This document shows, piece by piece, positions 24,398 through 33,115 of a stretch of DNA of 42,048 bases. Numbering within the stretch: the first letter of the stretch is position 1; each line of letters opens with the position of its first letter. The translations under genes were made by a program, and so were the position numbers. The DNA lies in assembly GCF_902491705.1 (NCBI RefSeq), contig NZ_CABUIW010000014.1, positions 1 through 42,048 on the forward strand, given 5' to 3'. This stretch comes from an uncultured Lactobacillus sp. GTDB lineage: Bacteria > Bacillota > Bacilli > Lactobacillales > Lactobacillaceae. The notes under the pieces are model-generated. The model was not told the origin of the DNA, did no database searches, and saw only the letters and a list, made by a program, of their open reading frames with translations.

Positions 24398-25891
24398 TTA
24401 ATGGACACCTTCCATTAAGGTATTAATCTTTTTAACCAAAGCAAACATAATTAAGCCGAAGACAACACTAACTAGTCCAACAGCAATGAAGTATTGTACT
24501 TCAGTACCAGATGAATAGAACTTAACGATTTGCGCGTTAATTGCCTGACCTGTTGCATCAGCCATAAACCACATACTCATCATTTGTGAACGGAAAGCAT
24601 TTGGAGCAAGCTTGGTAGTAATTGACAAACCAATTGGTGAAATCAACATTTCAGCGATTTCAACTAAGAACCATGAGCCAACAAGCCATAATGGACTAAC
24701 TCTGCCGCTTGTACCAAAGATCATCCCTGGCAATGCCATCCACATATATGAAAGTCCTGCAAAAACAAGACCTGCAGCAAATTTGCCTGGTGCAGTTGGT
24801 TGCTTCTTCCAGTGTTCCCAAAGCCATACAAATACTGGCGTCAAAATCATGATAAACAATGGATTAAGTGACTGGAAGTTAGCAGCAGAATAATGCCAAT
24901 TCCCGATATGAAGTATAGTTCTTTGTTCTGCAAAAAGTGCCAAAACAACTGAACCAGATTCTTCTATTCCCCAGAAAATAGCTGCAGCGAAGAACAAAGG
25001 AATATATGCTTTAACACGTGAGCGTTCAATCTTAGTAACCTTTGAGCTGCGAAGCATCATAACGAAGTAGTAGATTGGCAATGCAATAGCCAAAACAGTA
25101 AGTAAAGTAATTACGTTATCAACGTTTAATTGACCAAAGCCAGCCATTGCAGCTAAGACGATTGCAATTGCAACAATACCAATAACTACCCATTTAATTA
25201 CATTGAGCAAATCACCCTTATCAATTGGATCGTTTGGCGTCAAGCTTTCAGTTGAAAGATACTTTTTACCGCCAAGAACATATTGTACTAATCCTAAGAA
25301 CATACCAACAGCGGCAAGTGAGAAGCCGGCGTGGAAGTTCATTTCATTACCAAATAAATTAAGACCGAAGCCTTGTGCAGCCCATGGTACAAGAAGTGGT
25401 GCAAGGAATGATCCGATATTAATACCGAAAACAAAAATACTAAAACCTGCATCCCGACGGCGATCTTCTACAGAGTAAAGACCACCAACCATTGAAGATA
25501 CGTTAGGCTTAAGTAAACCAGTACCTACAACGATTAAAGCGATTGAGCTGTATAATGCCCCTACTCCAGCTGGCAAAGCTAATACAATGTGACCAAGCAT
25601 GATCAAGACACCGCCGTAAAAGACGGTCTTTCTTGAACCCCATACTCTGTCTGATAGCCATCCACCAACTAAAGTAGATAAATAAACTAGCGAACCATAA
25701 ATCGACATGATTGATGCAGCAGTAGTTTGGTCCATGCCAAGACCACCCTTGGTAACTGCATAATACATGTAGAAAAGTAAAATGGCACGCATGCCGTAGT
25801 AACTGAAACGCTCCCACATTTCAGTAAAGAATAAAGTGGACAAACCCTTTGGTTGTCCAAAAAATGCTGTATCTGAATCTCGTTTACCCAA
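24398..25891 (-). CDS. dtpT: Di-/tripeptide:proton symporter DtpT (POT family)
   Basis: 497 residues with about 14 hydrophobic helices. The POT signature EMWERFSYYGMRAIL (about 24-38) carries the ExxERFxYY proton-coupling motif, and YGSLVYLSTLVGGWLSDR (about 65-82) is the first PTR2 block. FxxxNxGS (FVFGINIGS, about 153-161) follows. These transporters import di- and tripeptides with protons and feed intracellular peptidases such as the PepN encoded upstream and PepD nearby. The start is TTG at 25891, with AGAAGGGAG upstream. It has its own extended -10 promoter (25932-25940). Confidence 0.96.
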   Translation of the reverse strand: MGKRDSDTAFFGQPKGLSTLFFTEMWERFSYYGMRAILLFYMYYAVTKGGLGMDQTTAASIMSIYGSLVYLSTLVGGWLSDRVWGSRKTVFYGGVLIMLGHIVLALPAGVGALYSSIALIVVGTGLLKPNVSSMVGGLYSVEDRRRDAGFSIFVFGINIGSFLAPLLVPWAAQGFGLNLFGNEMNFHAGFSLAAVGMFLGLVQYVLGGKKYLSTESLTPNDPIDKGDLLNVIKWVVIGIVAIAIVLAAMAGFGQLNVDNVITLLTVLAIALPIYYFVMMLRSSKVTKIERSRVKAYIPLFFAAAIFWGIEESGSVVLALFAEQRTILHIGNWHYSAANFQSLNPLFIMILTPVFVWLWEHWKKQPTAPGKFAAGLVFAGLSYMWMALPGMIFGTSGRVSPLWLVGSWFLVEIAEMLISPIGLSITTKLAPNAFRSQMMSMWFMADATGQAINAQIVKFYSSGTEVQYFIAVGLVSVVFGLIMFALVKKINTLMEGVH

Positions 25892-25931
25892 AGAAAAACT
25901 CCCTTCTTATCTAAGGTAAGCAATCCAAACA

Positions 25932-25940
25932 ATTATACCA
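25932..25940 (-). promoter_or_regulatory. Extended -10 promoter of dtpT
   Basis: TGGTATAAT on the minus strand, about 40 bases before the TTG start, with no good -35 box. It sits just after the pepN terminator. Confidence 0.65.
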
Positions 25941-25944
25941 TGAA

Positions 25945-25982
25945 AAATAAGGATTCACTTCTTGAGAAATGAATCCTTATTT
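25945..25982 (-). terminator. Terminator of pepN
   Basis: A 13-base stem AAATAAGGATTCA / TGAATCCTTATTT with a loop of 12 bases and a T-rich tail. Confidence 0.88.
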
Positions 25983-26001
25983 CTTTTAGCTATTTATTTC
26001 T

Positions 26002-28536
26002 TTAGTTAATTGCCTTAGCAATTGCACTGTTTACAGCATCCTTTTCATCGTTAATCAAGTTAACCTTGCTTTCGATGACCTTAATGTCCATCTTAATTTC
26101 ACGACTAAGAAGTGGCACATTTTCTTTAGGTTCAAAGAATTCCTTGAATTCCTTCAATCTAGCTGGAGTATGGAAGACGCCAGTAGTAACTGTAATAAAT
26201 GTAGCAAATTCCATGTCGCCACCAACAGTCTTATCAAGCCAGTCCCAATCTTCTCTGATCCAGTCCCAAGCAGCTTGTTGACCATGATGGTTAGCAAGAA
26301 GGCCACGGTACCAGCCACGTAAGTCTTGTGGCTTAATTACGTCAGCATCTTCGAACTTGTCAACGATTGAGCTTACTTCAGCTGGGTCAATGGTGCTGGT
26401 TACAGCAGCACGTAAGTCAGCCTTGTAAGAAGCATCAGCAGTTCTTTGGTATTCCTTGATTAAGTTAGCAATCAAGTTATGGCTACCAAAGTTCTTTACT
26501 TCATTGATCAAAACATATGGACGAACGTCAGCGTTCATTGCTTCTAAGTTGTCTTCATTTTCAGTAAAGACTTGGTGAGCTGCCTTAATTGAATCAGCAT
26601 TATCTGCGTAAAGACTTGCGCTTAATTCGTAAGGACGAATTTGAGCATCTTCATCGCTTTCGCCGGCCTTAACGCTCCAGCCTAAGCGAGCAACTTGGTC
26701 CTTAGATAAGAGATCGTAAAGCTTCTTCAAGTCTTTTTCTTCTGAAGATTCTGGTTCAACGAATTGACGGAGTTTTGCAGCAGTAGTGTACAAAGCGTTA
26801 ATTACCAAGCTTGACTTAGAATCTGCAAACTTAGTAAGAAGTGGCACGATTGAAGCGTATGAAATTTGTTTACCTTCTGACAAAAGTCTAAGGTCTTGCA
26901 ATAATTGCAACTTAGCAATTGGGTCAAGTTCATTAACATCTGACAAAATATCATCAAGCAAAGTCTTGTCATACTTAACGATAAAGTGTGAGTTGTTGCC
27001 AACGTTAATTCTAAGTGGGTGACCAGCTTCTTCACGAAGAACCTTGTAGTTACCTAAGTCTAATTCCTTTTCAGACATAATCTTAGGTGCATCGAAGTTA
27101 GCGTTCAAAGGAATTTGCCAAGTTCTACCCTTGTCTTCACCTTCACCGATGAAGAATTGTTTTTGAGTAAGCTTCAAGTGACCATCTTCATCAACAAAAG
27201 CATTAACTACAGGATAACCAGGTTGTTTAAGCCATGAGTGCATGATTTCACCGATGTTAAGGTCAGTTGCAGTTGAAAGTGCATCCCAAAGGTCATCACC
27301 AGTAGCATTGCCAAACTTGTGGTGGTCGAAGTAGTACTTAAGACCCTTTCTCAAAGCATCGTCACCTAAGAGTGAGCGAACCATTACAAGCATTCTTGAA
27401 CCCTTAGCGTAAACGATAGCACTGTCAAATACAGAGTCGATATCTGCTGGGTCGTTGATTTCCATTTGAATTGGTTGAACACCGTCTGTAGCATCACGAG
27501 TCAAAGCAGCTGGAGCTTCGCTAGTTTGGAACATTTCCCAAATGTGCCAGTCAGGTTCCAAGCCATCAACTGACAAGTATTCCATCATGTTAGCGAAACT
27601 TTCGTTAAGCCATAAGTTATCCCACCACTTCATAGTTACTAAGTCACCGAACCATTGGTGAGCTAATTCGTGGGTAATAACAGTAGCTACTACCTTCTTC
27701 ATTTCTAGACTAGTGTTGTCTGGATCAAGCAAGAGGTAAGCTTCACGGTAAGTTACTAAGCCCCAGTTTTCCATGGCACCAGCACTGAAGTCTGGCAAAG
27801 CCAATTGCAATGATTGTGGAAGTGGGTACTTAGTTTGGTAGAAGTCTTCGTAGAATTCAATTGCACGCTTAGCAATGTCTAATGCGAAGTCTAATTCTTT
27901 AGGCTTGTGAGCCTTAGTTGCGTAAACACCGATTAAAACGCCATCTTTAGTATGGGTAGTCTTTGATTGCAACTCACCGAAGGCAAATGCAACAAGGTAA
28001 CTTGACATACGAACAGTTTCTTCAAAGTGGTGGTAGCCATCTTTGTCGACTTCAACTTCTGGCATGTTAGCAATAGCAACTTCGCCATCTTCTTCATCCC
28101 ATTTAAGAGCAAGGGTGAAAGTAGCCTTAGCTTCTGGTTCGTCAACACATGGGAATGCTTGACGAGCAAAAGTAGTTTCAAATTGCGTACCGATAATTTG
28201 CTTCTTCTTACCCTTTAATTCGTAGTATGAAGGGTAAATACCCATCATTGTGTCTGTCAAAGGAGCACTATAAGCAATCTCGATTACGGCTCTGCCAGTT
28301 ACGCCAGTCTTGATTTTGATTGCTTCGTCTTTTTCAACTACTTCAAAATCAACATCTTTACCATCAACCTTAACGCTGTCGATGGTCATGAACTTTTGAT
28401 TAATGAATACTGGGTTTTCAATTACATCACCAGTAATAGTAGAAGTACCATTAATTTCTTTATTCTTACGATTTACATTAATACGCAAATCATAATGTTC
28501 TGGGTGAAAAGTTTCATAAAAACGTTTTACAGCCAT
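26002..28536 (-). CDS. pepN: Aminopeptidase N, M1 family zinc metallopeptidase
   Basis: 844 residues, the same length as PepN known from Lactobacillus helveticus. The exopeptidase motif GAMEN is at 253-257 and the zinc site HELAHQ at 289-294 (His289, His293), with the third ligand Glu312 in NESFANM. This broad-specificity aminopeptidase removes N-terminal residues, preferring Lys, Arg and Leu, from peptides imported by transporters such as DtpT encoded downstream. The C-terminal half is the helical ERAP1-like domain. The start has CAGGAGGG upstream. It has its own promoter and terminator, so it is not co-transcribed with dtpT. Confidence 0.98.
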   Translation of the reverse strand: MAVKRFYETFHPEHYDLRINVNRKNKEINGTSTITGDVIENPVFINQKFMTIDSVKVDGKDVDFEVVEKDEAIKIKTGVTGRAVIEIAYSAPLTDTMMGIYPSYYELKGKKKQIIGTQFETTFARQAFPCVDEPEAKATFTLALKWDEEDGEVAIANMPEVEVDKDGYHHFEETVRMSSYLVAFAFGELQSKTTHTKDGVLIGVYATKAHKPKELDFALDIAKRAIEFYEDFYQTKYPLPQSLQLALPDFSAGAMENWGLVTYREAYLLLDPDNTSLEMKKVVATVITHELAHQWFGDLVTMKWWDNLWLNESFANMMEYLSVDGLEPDWHIWEMFQTSEAPAALTRDATDGVQPIQMEINDPADIDSVFDSAIVYAKGSRMLVMVRSLLGDDALRKGLKYYFDHHKFGNATGDDLWDALSTATDLNIGEIMHSWLKQPGYPVVNAFVDEDGHLKLTQKQFFIGEGEDKGRTWQIPLNANFDAPKIMSEKELDLGNYKVLREEAGHPLRINVGNNSHFIVKYDKTLLDDILSDVNELDPIAKLQLLQDLRLLSEGKQISYASIVPLLTKFADSKSSLVINALYTTAAKLRQFVEPESSEEKDLKKLYDLLSKDQVARLGWSVKAGESDEDAQIRPYELSASLYADNADSIKAAHQVFTENEDNLEAMNADVRPYVLINEVKNFGSHNLIANLIKEYQRTADASYKADLRAAVTSTIDPAEVSSIVDKFEDADVIKPQDLRGWYRGLLANHHGQQAAWDWIREDWDWLDKTVGGDMEFATFITVTTGVFHTPARLKEFKEFFEPKENVPLLSREIKMDIKVIESKVNLINDEKDAVNSAIAKAIN

Positions 28537-28570
28537 TATATCCCTCCTGAATAATACATATTTCTCTTAA

Positions 28571-28579
28571 ATTTTACCA
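28571..28579 (-). promoter_or_regulatory. Extended -10 promoter of pepN
   Basis: TGGTAAAAT on the minus strand, about 35 bases before the pepN ATG. No convincing -35 box is present; an AAACGTTT palindrome lies just upstream. Confidence 0.55.
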
Positions 28580-28644
28580 AAATAAAGAAGAAAACGTTTA
28601 AAAAAGGTCCATTATTCTTGATTGTAAGAGTGACGTTTTCGTTT

Positions 28645-28682
28645 TGTAACATTGCTGTCACATTGACCATGTACTATATAAT
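28645..28682 (+). promoter_or_regulatory. WalR-box-like site and promoter of the Apf-like gene
   Basis: TGTAAC-ATTGC-TGTCAC (28645-28661) fits the WalR (YycF) direct-repeat consensus TGTWAH-N5-TGTWAH except for one position. A TATAAT -10 box lies at 28677-28682, and the second half-site sits in the -35 region. About 60 bases of very AT-rich leader follow before the start codon. Confidence 0.55.
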
Positions 28683-28748
28683 CATAGTCATTAAGAAATA
28701 AATAAATTTTTTAAAATAAATTTTTAAATTACATAAGGAATGAATAAA

Positions 28749-29111
28749 TTGAATAAACACGTTAAATCTACTTTAGTTAAAATTTTTGCAGCATTAGCAC
28801 TTGCTTTCGCATGTGTTGCAGTTGCACAAGCATTTTCTACCACTTCATCAAATCAAACAGTTCAAGCTGCTACCAGAAAGCTTTCAAAGAAGGAAAAGGC
28901 TGCTAAGAACTGGATCGCAATGCGCGAATCAGGCGGCAGCTACACCGCTAGAAACGGCGTATGTTACGGTAAGTACCAATTAAACATTAACTACTTACGC
29001 GGTGACTTATCACCAAAGAACCAAGAACGTACTGCTGATAACTACGTTTACGGCCGTTACGGTTCATGGGTAAATGCTAAGAGATTTTGGTTAGCACATA
29101 ACTGGTATTAA
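28749..29111 (+). CDS. Apf-like secreted cell-wall protein (lysozyme-like domain)
   Basis: 120 residues from a TTG at 28749. The alternative ATG at 28740 directly touches the AAGGA site and is unlikely. A signal peptide (basic NKHVKSTLVK, hydrophobic IFAALALAFACVAVAQA) is followed by a Ser/Thr linker. The C-terminal domain AKNWIAMRESGGSYTARNG with YGKYQL is the lysozyme-like fold of aggregation-promoting factors, with Glu of MRESGG as probable catalytic residue. Classical Apf proteins of lactobacilli are longer, often with extra linker sequence. This is a short member that likely trims or remodels peptidoglycan. Single gene behind a WalR-type site. Confidence 0.85.
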   Translation: MNKHVKSTLVKIFAALALAFACVAVAQAFSTTSSNQTVQAATRKLSKKEKAAKNWIAMRESGGSYTARNGVCYGKYQLNINYLRGDLSPKNQERTADNYVYGRYGSWVNAKRFWLAHNWY

Positions 29112-29152
29112 AAAGAGAGTTTTATTATTCACTCCTTAATTCCCAGAAAAGA

Positions 29153-29189
29153 AAAAACAGTTTAGTCCATTTGACTAAGCTGTTTTTTT
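29153..29189. terminator. Bidirectional terminator
   Basis: AACAGTTTAGTC / GACTAAGCTGTT with a short loop and A-run and T-run at the ends, between the Apf-like gene and the converging membrane protein gene. Confidence 0.85.
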
Positions 29190-29196
29190 GTCGTTC

Positions 29197-30180
29197 TTAT
29201 TCAAATTTATCTTGTTTAATAAAACGATAGATTGCAATTATAAGAACCATGATTGAACACGCCATACCGACATAAGCCATTGTTCCGATGTGCACGGCAT
29301 TTTCAGCTGCTGCTCTAGACATTTGGTTTTCCATGGCATAGCCAACAACCCATCTACGCATCACAATTGGTGTTAAAACAAAGCTGACTGTTGTAATCAA
29401 AGACGTAACTAATGCAACGTTTCTTGAATATGGCTCTTTGAAAAACTGAGCTAAAACACAAATAGCTGGCGCAATCATTAATAGCATGATCCAAATAATA
29501 ATCCAGCGACCTGAACTACTATTCATCATTTGAGCACTGTTAGTTGCGTAACGATATGAACTCCAAAGCTGTCCACCTGTTACAGTATTGAGCAAACTCA
29601 AGAAATATGATCCTTGTTGGCCATAGTAACCACCATTATTGGAAAGTACACCTTGAACAATTTGAAAACTATCAGTTGAACCTGCTGATGAGAAATCAAC
29701 TGTAACTACTTGTTTCATATAAGTTGCCAAAAACATGACCATTGAGCCACCAAGTTCAAAAGCACGTAACATGCTCAATTTTCTTGAGGCCTTCATATGA
29801 AATTCTAGACTCAACACACGATTTGGATGGTGACTGTGTCCGATAATGAAAATCCCAATGATTACTAACACAAGTAATGCAACTAATCCCCACCACATTT
29901 TAATCATAATGAAGAATAGTGCTAGCACGATTATCGCTACAGAAACATAAGGACGGTCTGAGAAAATCGTCCAGAAGTTTAGCTTAACGTGAGTGTAATT
30001 TTCTCTAGATGCTTGAGCAACCTTAGTATGGTCAATAGGTTGAGGATTGCTAATTTTTCTGCTTCTAAATTCTTCTCGGCTATTTACTTTGCTTTTTGAA
30101 TAATTAATCCGAGATTGATTAGCACCGGCTTGGCCATGCTCTTTTTTCATGCGATATTCTCGCCGTGACATATGTGCCAT
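29197..30180 (-). CDS. Conserved membrane protein of unknown function
   Basis: 327 residues. About 70 basic, polar N-terminal residues (RREYRMKKEHGQ, then REEFRSRKISN) precede six hydrophobic segments, at about 76-92, 94-113, 140-158, 222-243, 251-275 and 300-320. The largest loop (about 158-220) is rich in Gly, Ser, Asn and Gln and is probably outside. I do not recognise a named family. AGAAGGGAG precedes the ATG. Single gene between two divergent or converging neighbours with its own terminator. Confidence 0.8.
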   Translation of the reverse strand: MAHMSRREYRMKKEHGQAGANQSRINYSKSKVNSREEFRSRKISNPQPIDHTKVAQASRENYTHVKLNFWTIFSDRPYVSVAIIVLALFFIMIKMWWGLVALLVLVIIGIFIIGHSHHPNRVLSLEFHMKASRKLSMLRAFELGGSMVMFLATYMKQVVTVDFSSAGSTDSFQIVQGVLSNNGGYYGQQGSYFLSLLNTVTGGQLWSSYRYATNSAQMMNSSSGRWIIIWIMLLMIAPAICVLAQFFKEPYSRNVALVTSLITTVSFVLTPIVMRRWVVGYAMENQMSRAAAENAVHIGTMAYVGMACSIMVLIIAIYRFIKQDKFE

Positions 30181-30277
30181 AATGACAACTCCCTTCTCGA
30201 ATCACTATCGTAGCACAATATTACAAAAATAGTCCGCTTTCATTAATGATTTTGAAGAAAATTTAGCTTTTTGCATG

Positions 30278-30286
30278 TGCTAAAAT
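30278..30286 (+). promoter_or_regulatory. Extended -10 promoter of the MFS gene
   Basis: TGCTAAAAT with the start of transcription expected near 30293. This rules out the longer reading frame that begins at 30271. Confidence 0.6.
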
Positions 30287-30324
30287 GGAATTATCGTTCT
30301 ATTTTTTTGGAAAGAGATGACTTT

Positions 30325-31572
30325 TTGACTGCTGAGAAAACAAGCGCCTTCCCTGCTGGATGGCATAAAGCCTTTTACACCTTATGGTTAGGCTGCTTTA
30401 TTACAGGAATGGGCTACTCAATGACCATGCCCTTTGTTTCCTTATTTATTTCTGATTTAGGTAATTATTCAAAATTCCAAGTTAACCTTTACTCAGGTTT
30501 AGCATTTGCCATGACATTTATTGCCCAGGCAATTGTTTCACCATATTGGGGAAACTTAGCTGACCGTAAAGGTAGAAAATTAATGTGTATGCGTGCATCT
30601 GGCGTTATGGCATTGACCATTACGTTAACCGGATTAGCACCAAACGCAATCTATATCGTTATCATGCGTTTTATCCAGGGATCTTTTTCTGGCTATATTA
30701 ACAACGCCACAGCCTTAATTGCTGGTGAGACTCCTCACCAAAAAAGTGGCTGGGTAATGAGTCAAATGATGACCGCCGGAACTGCTGGTAACTTGGTCGG
30801 TCCACTTTTAGGTGGTGCCTTATCTAGTTTTTTCGGCAATTGGCTTGGCGGTGCTTGGGGATATCGAATCCCATTCTTTATCACCGGATTTTTAATGTTC
30901 TTAGTTTTCTTAGGTACTACATTCTTCGTCCACGAAGACTTCACTCCTATTTCTCGTGAAAAGATGAAGCCAATGGGCGAGATTATGAAGAGCTTGCCTA
31001 GCGTAAAATTGATCATCGTTATGTTCATTACCACGATGCTGGTTCAATCTTCAACTATGTCAATCGATCCTATCGTTTCGCTTTATGTAAAATCAATGAT
31101 GCCCAATGGTAAAAATGTAGCTTTGGTTGCCGGCGTCGTTGCTGCAACACCAGGGCTTGGTACTTTGATTGCGGCTTCCAAGATTGGACACAAAATGGAT
31201 GAAGTTGGACCTTTAAGAGTTTTACGAATTGGATTAGTTGTTGGCTTTGTTCTATTCATTCCAATGGCTTTAACCAATAATCCTTGGGTTCTTGCTGGAC
31301 TTAGATTCTTACTAGGAATTGCCAGTGCAGGAATGTTGCCAGCCGCTCAAACCGTTTTGACTTTGAATACACCAAGTGAAAGTTTTGGACGAATCTTTTC
31401 TTACAACCAGTCCTTCCAAGCAATCGGTGCCGTAATTGGTTCATTAATGGGTTCAATGATCTCTGGTTTATCAAACTATGCAACAGTATTTTGGGTAACT
31501 GGATTTACGCTTTTGATTAACTTTATCTTGGTCTTAATCTTTGCCTGGGGAATTTCCTATCGTGATAATTAA
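30325..31572 (+). CDS. MFS transporter, drug:proton antiporter type (MdtG/NorA-like)
   Basis: 415 residues from a TTG at 30325 with GGAAAGAG eight bases upstream; the longer frame begins before the promoter. Twelve hydrophobic helices are visible. Motif A GNLADRKGRK (about 76-85) lies between helices 2 and 3. A related GHKMDEVGPLRVLR occurs after helix 8. This is the layout of the 12-helix drug efflux antiporters, DHA1 group. The substrate cannot be assigned. Single gene with terminator. Confidence 0.9.
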   Translation: MTAEKTSAFPAGWHKAFYTLWLGCFITGMGYSMTMPFVSLFISDLGNYSKFQVNLYSGLAFAMTFIAQAIVSPYWGNLADRKGRKLMCMRASGVMALTITLTGLAPNAIYIVIMRFIQGSFSGYINNATALIAGETPHQKSGWVMSQMMTAGTAGNLVGPLLGGALSSFFGNWLGGAWGYRIPFFITGFLMFLVFLGTTFFVHEDFTPISREKMKPMGEIMKSLPSVKLIIVMFITTMLVQSSTMSIDPIVSLYVKSMMPNGKNVALVAGVVAATPGLGTLIAASKIGHKMDEVGPLRVLRIGLVVGFVLFIPMALTNNPWVLAGLRFLLGIASAGMLPAAQTVLTLNTPSESFGRIFSYNQSFQAIGAVIGSLMGSMISGLSNYATVFWVTGFTLLINFILVLIFAWGISYRDN

Positions 31573-31584
31573 AATTAGACATAG

Positions 31585-31620
31585 AAAAAAGCTGTTTAGT
31601 TTCAAGCTAAACAGTTTTTC
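31585..31620. terminator. Bidirectional terminator
   Basis: CTGTTTAG / CTAAACAG with a seven-base loop, A-run on the left and T-run on the right, between the MFS gene and the converging macrodomain gene. Confidence 0.85.
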
Positions 31621-32124
31621 TTATGCCGCAATTTGTTCATACAATTGATAAGTTTGATCATCGTACGCACAAAGAGTGATTTGAATATTGTATGCTTTAT
31701 TTTTCTTTTGCCATTCTGTAATCGTCTTATAGGCAATTTGAGCTGCCATTTTTGCTGGAAAGCCAAATGCACCAGTTGAGATTGCTGGGAAAATGATACT
31801 ATGCAATCCCGCATTCTTAGCTACATTCAAAGAACTACGATAACATGATTCCAACATCTCGTCGTCGCTATGGTCACCAGAATATACAGGGCCAACTGTA
31901 TGGATGACATGTTTAGCGGGCAAGTCATAGCCTAATGTCATCTTAGCATCCCCCGTATGACAACCATGCAGCGTCATGCATTCTTCAAGCAAATGCGGAC
32001 CAGCTGCTGCGTGAATCGCACCATCAACGCCGCCTCCACCAAGAAGTGAATTATTGGCAGCATTAACAATCGCATCGGCTTTCATCTTAGTAATATCGCC
32101 TTGAATTATTTTAATGTTATTCAT
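31621..32124 (-). CDS. Macrodomain protein, O-acetyl-ADP-ribose deacetylase (YmdB type)
   Basis: 167 residues forming a single macrodomain. GDITKMKADAIVNAANNSLLG (about 9-29) gives the adenine and ribose contacts. GGGGVDGAIH (about 29-38) gives the phosphate loop, and PAISTGAFGFP (about 112-122) the distal loop. Such enzymes remove ADP-ribose marks or hydrolyse O-acetyl-ADP-ribose. No ADP-ribosyltransferase or sirtuin gene lies beside it, so a toxin-antitoxin (DarTG) role is not suggested here. The gene stands alone. Confidence 0.93.
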   Translation of the reverse strand: MNNIKIIQGDITKMKADAIVNAANNSLLGGGGVDGAIHAAAGPHLLEECMTLHGCHTGDAKMTLGYDLPAKHVIHTVGPVYSGDHSDDEMLESCYRSSLNVAKNAGLHSIIFPAISTGAFGFPAKMAAQIAYKTITEWQKKNKAYNIQITLCAYDDQTYQLYEQIAA

Positions 32125-32202
32125 TTTTTATACCCTTATGAAACTAATCTATTTATATCCGCCCTCATTCTAACACCAAATAGTTTTATGAAGCATAATA
32201 AT

Positions 32203-32235
32203 CAAAAAACGTCTTGCCGAAGCAAGACGTTTTTT
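32203..32235 (-). terminator. Terminator of the maltodextrin operon
   Basis: ACGTCTTGC / GCAAGACGT with loop CGAA and T-runs on both sides, directly after malG. Confidence 0.92.
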
Positions 32236-32255
32236 AAGCATAAGCAAATTTTTGA

Positions 32256-33113
32256 TTAGCCCTTATCTGCACCAGCAGTAATTCCGTTAACGTAGAACTT
32301 CTGCATGAATACAAACAAGATAGTGATAGGGATAGCGATGATTACACATCCTGCAACGAATTGTGCGAAGTATGCAGTCGCATTACCTTTGGCTGTGTGC
32401 ACCATGTTGTACAAACCATAAGCAACCGTGTAGGTCTTAGCATTTCCTGAGGTTGAAAGAATAATACCTGAGAAAATGAAGTCTGTCCATGGAGCAATGA
32501 AGGCAGTCAAAGCAGTATAAACGATCATTGGCTTTGAAAGTGGTAAACCAATGTGTAAGAATACTTGCCATTTAGTAGCACCGTCAATTTCGGCAGCTTC
32601 GTCGATTGATCTAGGAATAGTATCGAAGAATCCCTTAGCAACGTAGAAGCCAAGGCCGGCACCACCAACGTAAACCAAGAATAAACCAAAGAGGTTTAAC
32701 ATGTTAAGACCCTTTAAGATGTAGTACAAAGCGATCATTGACATGAAGCCTGGGAACATCCCAAGAACCAAAGCAATTTGCAAGAATGGTTTTCTAAATC
32801 TGAAACGAAGTCGTGACAGAACGTAAGCAACTGAGATAGTCAAGAATGTGGAAACGATCATTGATGCAATTGAAACAATCAATGTGTTGATGATCCAGTT
32901 ACCGAATGGATATTGTGGGTTTGTAAAAATCCCAATATAGTTCTGCAGTGTGAATTGTTCTGGCCAGAAGGTCGAAACAAATCCTGTATCGTTGTATGAA
33001 AAACTTGCTAAGACGATCCACACAATTGGTAAAATCCAAAGAATAGCTAAAATTGTTAAAAGGACATACCGAAAGATTAATGAGAGCCGTCTTTGATTTG
33101 TATATGACTTCAT
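32256..33113 (-). CDS. malG: Maltodextrin ABC transporter permease MalG
   Basis: 285 residues with six membrane helices. The cytoplasmic EAA loop EAAEIDGATKWQVFLHIGLP (about 180-199), which docks to the ATPase, is canonical. It starts two bases after malF with an AAGGAGG site formed by the last malF codons. The end of the coding region is followed by the operon terminator. With MalF it forms the channel for maltose and maltodextrins delivered by MalE. The substrate is inferred from the operon (malP, pgmB, GH13). Confidence 0.94.
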   Translation of the reverse strand: MKSYTNQRRLSLIFRYVLLTILAILWILPIVWIVLASFSYNDTGFVSTFWPEQFTLQNYIGIFTNPQYPFGNWIINTLIVSIASMIVSTFLTISVAYVLSRLRFRFRKPFLQIALVLGMFPGFMSMIALYYILKGLNMLNLFGLFLVYVGGAGLGFYVAKGFFDTIPRSIDEAAEIDGATKWQVFLHIGLPLSKPMIVYTALTAFIAPWTDFIFSGIILSTSGNAKTYTVAYGLYNMVHTAKGNATAYFAQFVAGCVIIAIPITILFVFMQKFYVNGITAGADKG

Positions 33114-33115
33114 GT

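Noticed and set aside
28590..28600. AAACGTTT palindrome upstream of pepN as a cre site
   Set aside because: It lacks the outer TG and CA of the consensus and is only eight bases long.
30271..30324. Longer N-terminus of the MFS protein
   Set aside because: It would begin before the extended -10 box and has no ribosome-binding site.
31621..32124. Macrodomain gene as the antitoxin of a DarTG-type system
   Set aside because: No DarT-like ADP-ribosyltransferase is adjacent, and the protein is a single YmdB-type domain in a monocistronic unit.
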